From the NCBI GenBank assembly GCA_016617855.1, contig JAECUM010003227.1, positions 1 through 64,000 of the forward strand: a stretch of 64,000 nt of DNA, in the 5' to 3' direction. This stretch comes from Megalonaias nervosa. Lineage: Eukaryota > Mollusca > Bivalvia > Unionida > Unionidae. The notes below the pieces were generated by a model. The model had not been told where the DNA came from. It saw nothing but the letters and a program-made list of their open reading frames with translations, and searched no databases. Positions 62,340 to 64,000 of the stretch are shown in pieces. The translations under genes and the position numbers were made by a program. Numbering within the stretch: position 1 is the first letter of the stretch; each line of letters starts with the position of its first letter.

Positions 62340-64000
62340 TTCATAAATTCTCTCAGTATATGATTAAATTAAGTTAATGACCATATATTACTAATATTTT
62401 TTTTAACTCTATTACAAATCTACGTTTAATTCTTTATATTTATTTATTGATACATTCATGCAAAAAATAAAAGTCTATCAACTATTAAGGTTTATGTCTC
62501 CAATTATTAAATTGAGGTCCATGAAAACAATGACTAGTGTAATCATCCTATCTACTGTATCCACTATGGTCTTCAAGTTCTGGAAAGTCTATTATACTTG
62601 ACGTAAACTTTAGAAACTATTTCTTTGAGAAAAAAAGTATGCCGTACACTACTGAAAGATATCAAAATAACAATATAGCAATGAAGTCTGATCGAAACAG
62701 GCACATATGTGTATAAACAATTCAAGTGAAGTTTACTTGTCTTCTCTAGATCTGTCTGTCTCGAGAAGAATTTTTTAAGAACAATGAGCAAGAACCATAC
62801 AAATTAATTTTGCTTACATTTTTGGGTAGGCTTAAGTAGATGACCTTATTTGATTTTCAGGGCATTCAGCCATCTTTTATTTTTTGGAACATGTTTTAAA
62901 GCTCTTTGGAATTGAACATTTTTTAAAAAACAGATCTCACATTGTTACCGAGATTATGCATATACATGTCTCGCTTTTTCGCATTGTTATCTAAATAAAA
63001 CCAAGATAAATACATAAATAACAAAGTGAAAGTTGCACATATATTCATCATCGTACTCGAGGAATAGAAGTTCGGTAGAAAAGGTAATCAATTTTCTATT
63101 TTGAACAGCATTTATACACCCAACAGTATCAACATTCTTACCATTGGCAGAATACTATCGTGTTTACTTGGATGTCATACAAGATGCATTCTTTTTCTTC
63201 TTGTGTGTGTGTGTGTGTTTATAGTAACATTATCTTTGTAAACCAGAGCCCTTGAAGAGGAAATGCATATTAAGATCAGATGCCATAATAAGGCTGTATG
63301 AAATAAAGAGAGTCATTAGATTCTGTTTCGAGATGTCTGAGTGTCCTGATTGAAAAATAAAATACAATTTAATTTTTAAAAAAAGACATTGTATAGATCT
63401 GTACTAAAAGGTTCAAATCTGTTCAATAAATAAGGCAAGCAAATTGACAATTACATAAGAAAAAGGAATAACAAAATTCTTTTACAGACAGCCACAAACT
63501 CGAAGTAGAAGCCTGAAGAACATGTAATTAAGCTATTAAGATAATTAGAGTTTTCATTTTTAAATCTTATTCTTTTGATTTGCTGCAATTTTCCGCCGCT
63601 ACTTGAGTGATTGGCCCGCTGTTAGATACTCAGTATTACCTGAATTCTGTGTACTCTAGTGTGCAGCCATCTAGATTGAATTATTTCAATCGAATTTTGA
63701 TATCATGCACGGTGCAACCAATTTTACCTGATGTATAAAGAGACAGCTTATCATTTGCTTTAATAATAGTTTGCTCAAGTTGGTATACATTCATGCACCA
63801 ATGTTTCTTAATCACAATAGTTGTAGCTGTAAGGAATCGTTGTACAAATATGCAGTTTCAAATGGAAATAGGAACAGAAAAAGTGAGAATAGTTTATTAA
63901 GCTCACTATGGCATCATAATAAACCACTGGGAATAGCATATTAGTCACTCTATAGAATGGTTGTGTCGAAATGAAATTTTGTGTAATATCCAACTGGAAT
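61409..64000. other. right host flank, no gene seen
   Basis: AT-rich host DNA beginning with the ATTCT duplication. Microsatellites: (TG)n 61,433-61,461; (TG)n(AG)n 61,700-61,784; (TC)n(AC)n 62,277-62,339; short (TG)n about 63,203-63,219. No protein or RNA gene could be supported. Confidence 0.7.

Overview
The window looks like a piece of an invertebrate nuclear genome, most likely a mollusc. This is inferred from AT-rich non-coding DNA with long (TG)n/(AG)n microsatellites, tRNA-headed SINEs, an intron-split MULE-type transposase, an OTU-domain fragment and a PHD-finger gene. More than half of it is endogenous Polinton/Maverick-type (adintovirus-related) DNA, in four layers.

1-12,537: host sequence with decayed transposons (MULE, Tc1-like, tRNA-SINE, a TIR-bounded MITE candidate), followed on the minus strand (about 7.4-11.4 kb) by a decayed Polinton structural block: major capsid protein, hydrophobic minor capsid protein and adenain-like protease.

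12,538-30,132, Element 1 (17.6 kb): a Polinton with terminal inverted repeats (TIRs) of about 0.8 kb that begin 5'-AG, flanked by the 5-bp direct repeat ATTTG. It carries the whole virion set: fibre, A32/FtsK-type packaging ATPase, penton, double-jelly-roll capsid protein, pVI/pX-like peptides and protease. It also has a PLA2-integrase-chromodomain fusion, an HNH homing nuclease and a protein-primed PolB. Most genes are broken, usually in A or T homopolymers, and PolB also has substitutions in motifs A and C. Both TIRs carry an inward TATA box, a short ATG exon and a splice donor.

31,238-61,408, Element 2 (about 15 kb without its insert, flanked by ATTCT): an element that is one long palindrome. 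Its two arms of about 7.3-7.7 kb meet at about 38.9 kb, and each carries the same small set: two small terminal genes, a primase-helicase, a zinc-ribbon gene, a hairpin array and an HTH/coiled-coil gene. It has no integrase, polymerase or capsid gene.

44,618-59,782, Element 3 (15.2 kb): inserted into the right arm of Element 2, splitting the primase-helicase gene and duplicating CGGCG. It encodes a herpes UL52/UL9-like primase-helicase, a PolB-SF1 helicase-HNH replicase, an integrase, a zinc-ribbon/PLA2 protein, a packaging ATPase, an HNH homing endonuclease and zinc-ribbon proteins. No capsid protein or protease is visible.

Elements 2 and 3 share two unusual features. First, intergenic hairpins of 12-20-bp stems with AT-rich loops sit just 3' of most genes. 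Second, 17-18-bp palindromes of the form CCGTRRC-N3/4-GYYACGG are scattered between genes and also occur as in-frame insertions inside coding sequence. The stems vary with compensating changes. These two, with the palindromic architecture, are the strongest candidates for something not previously described.

61,409-64,000: host flank with microsatellites and no recognisable gene.
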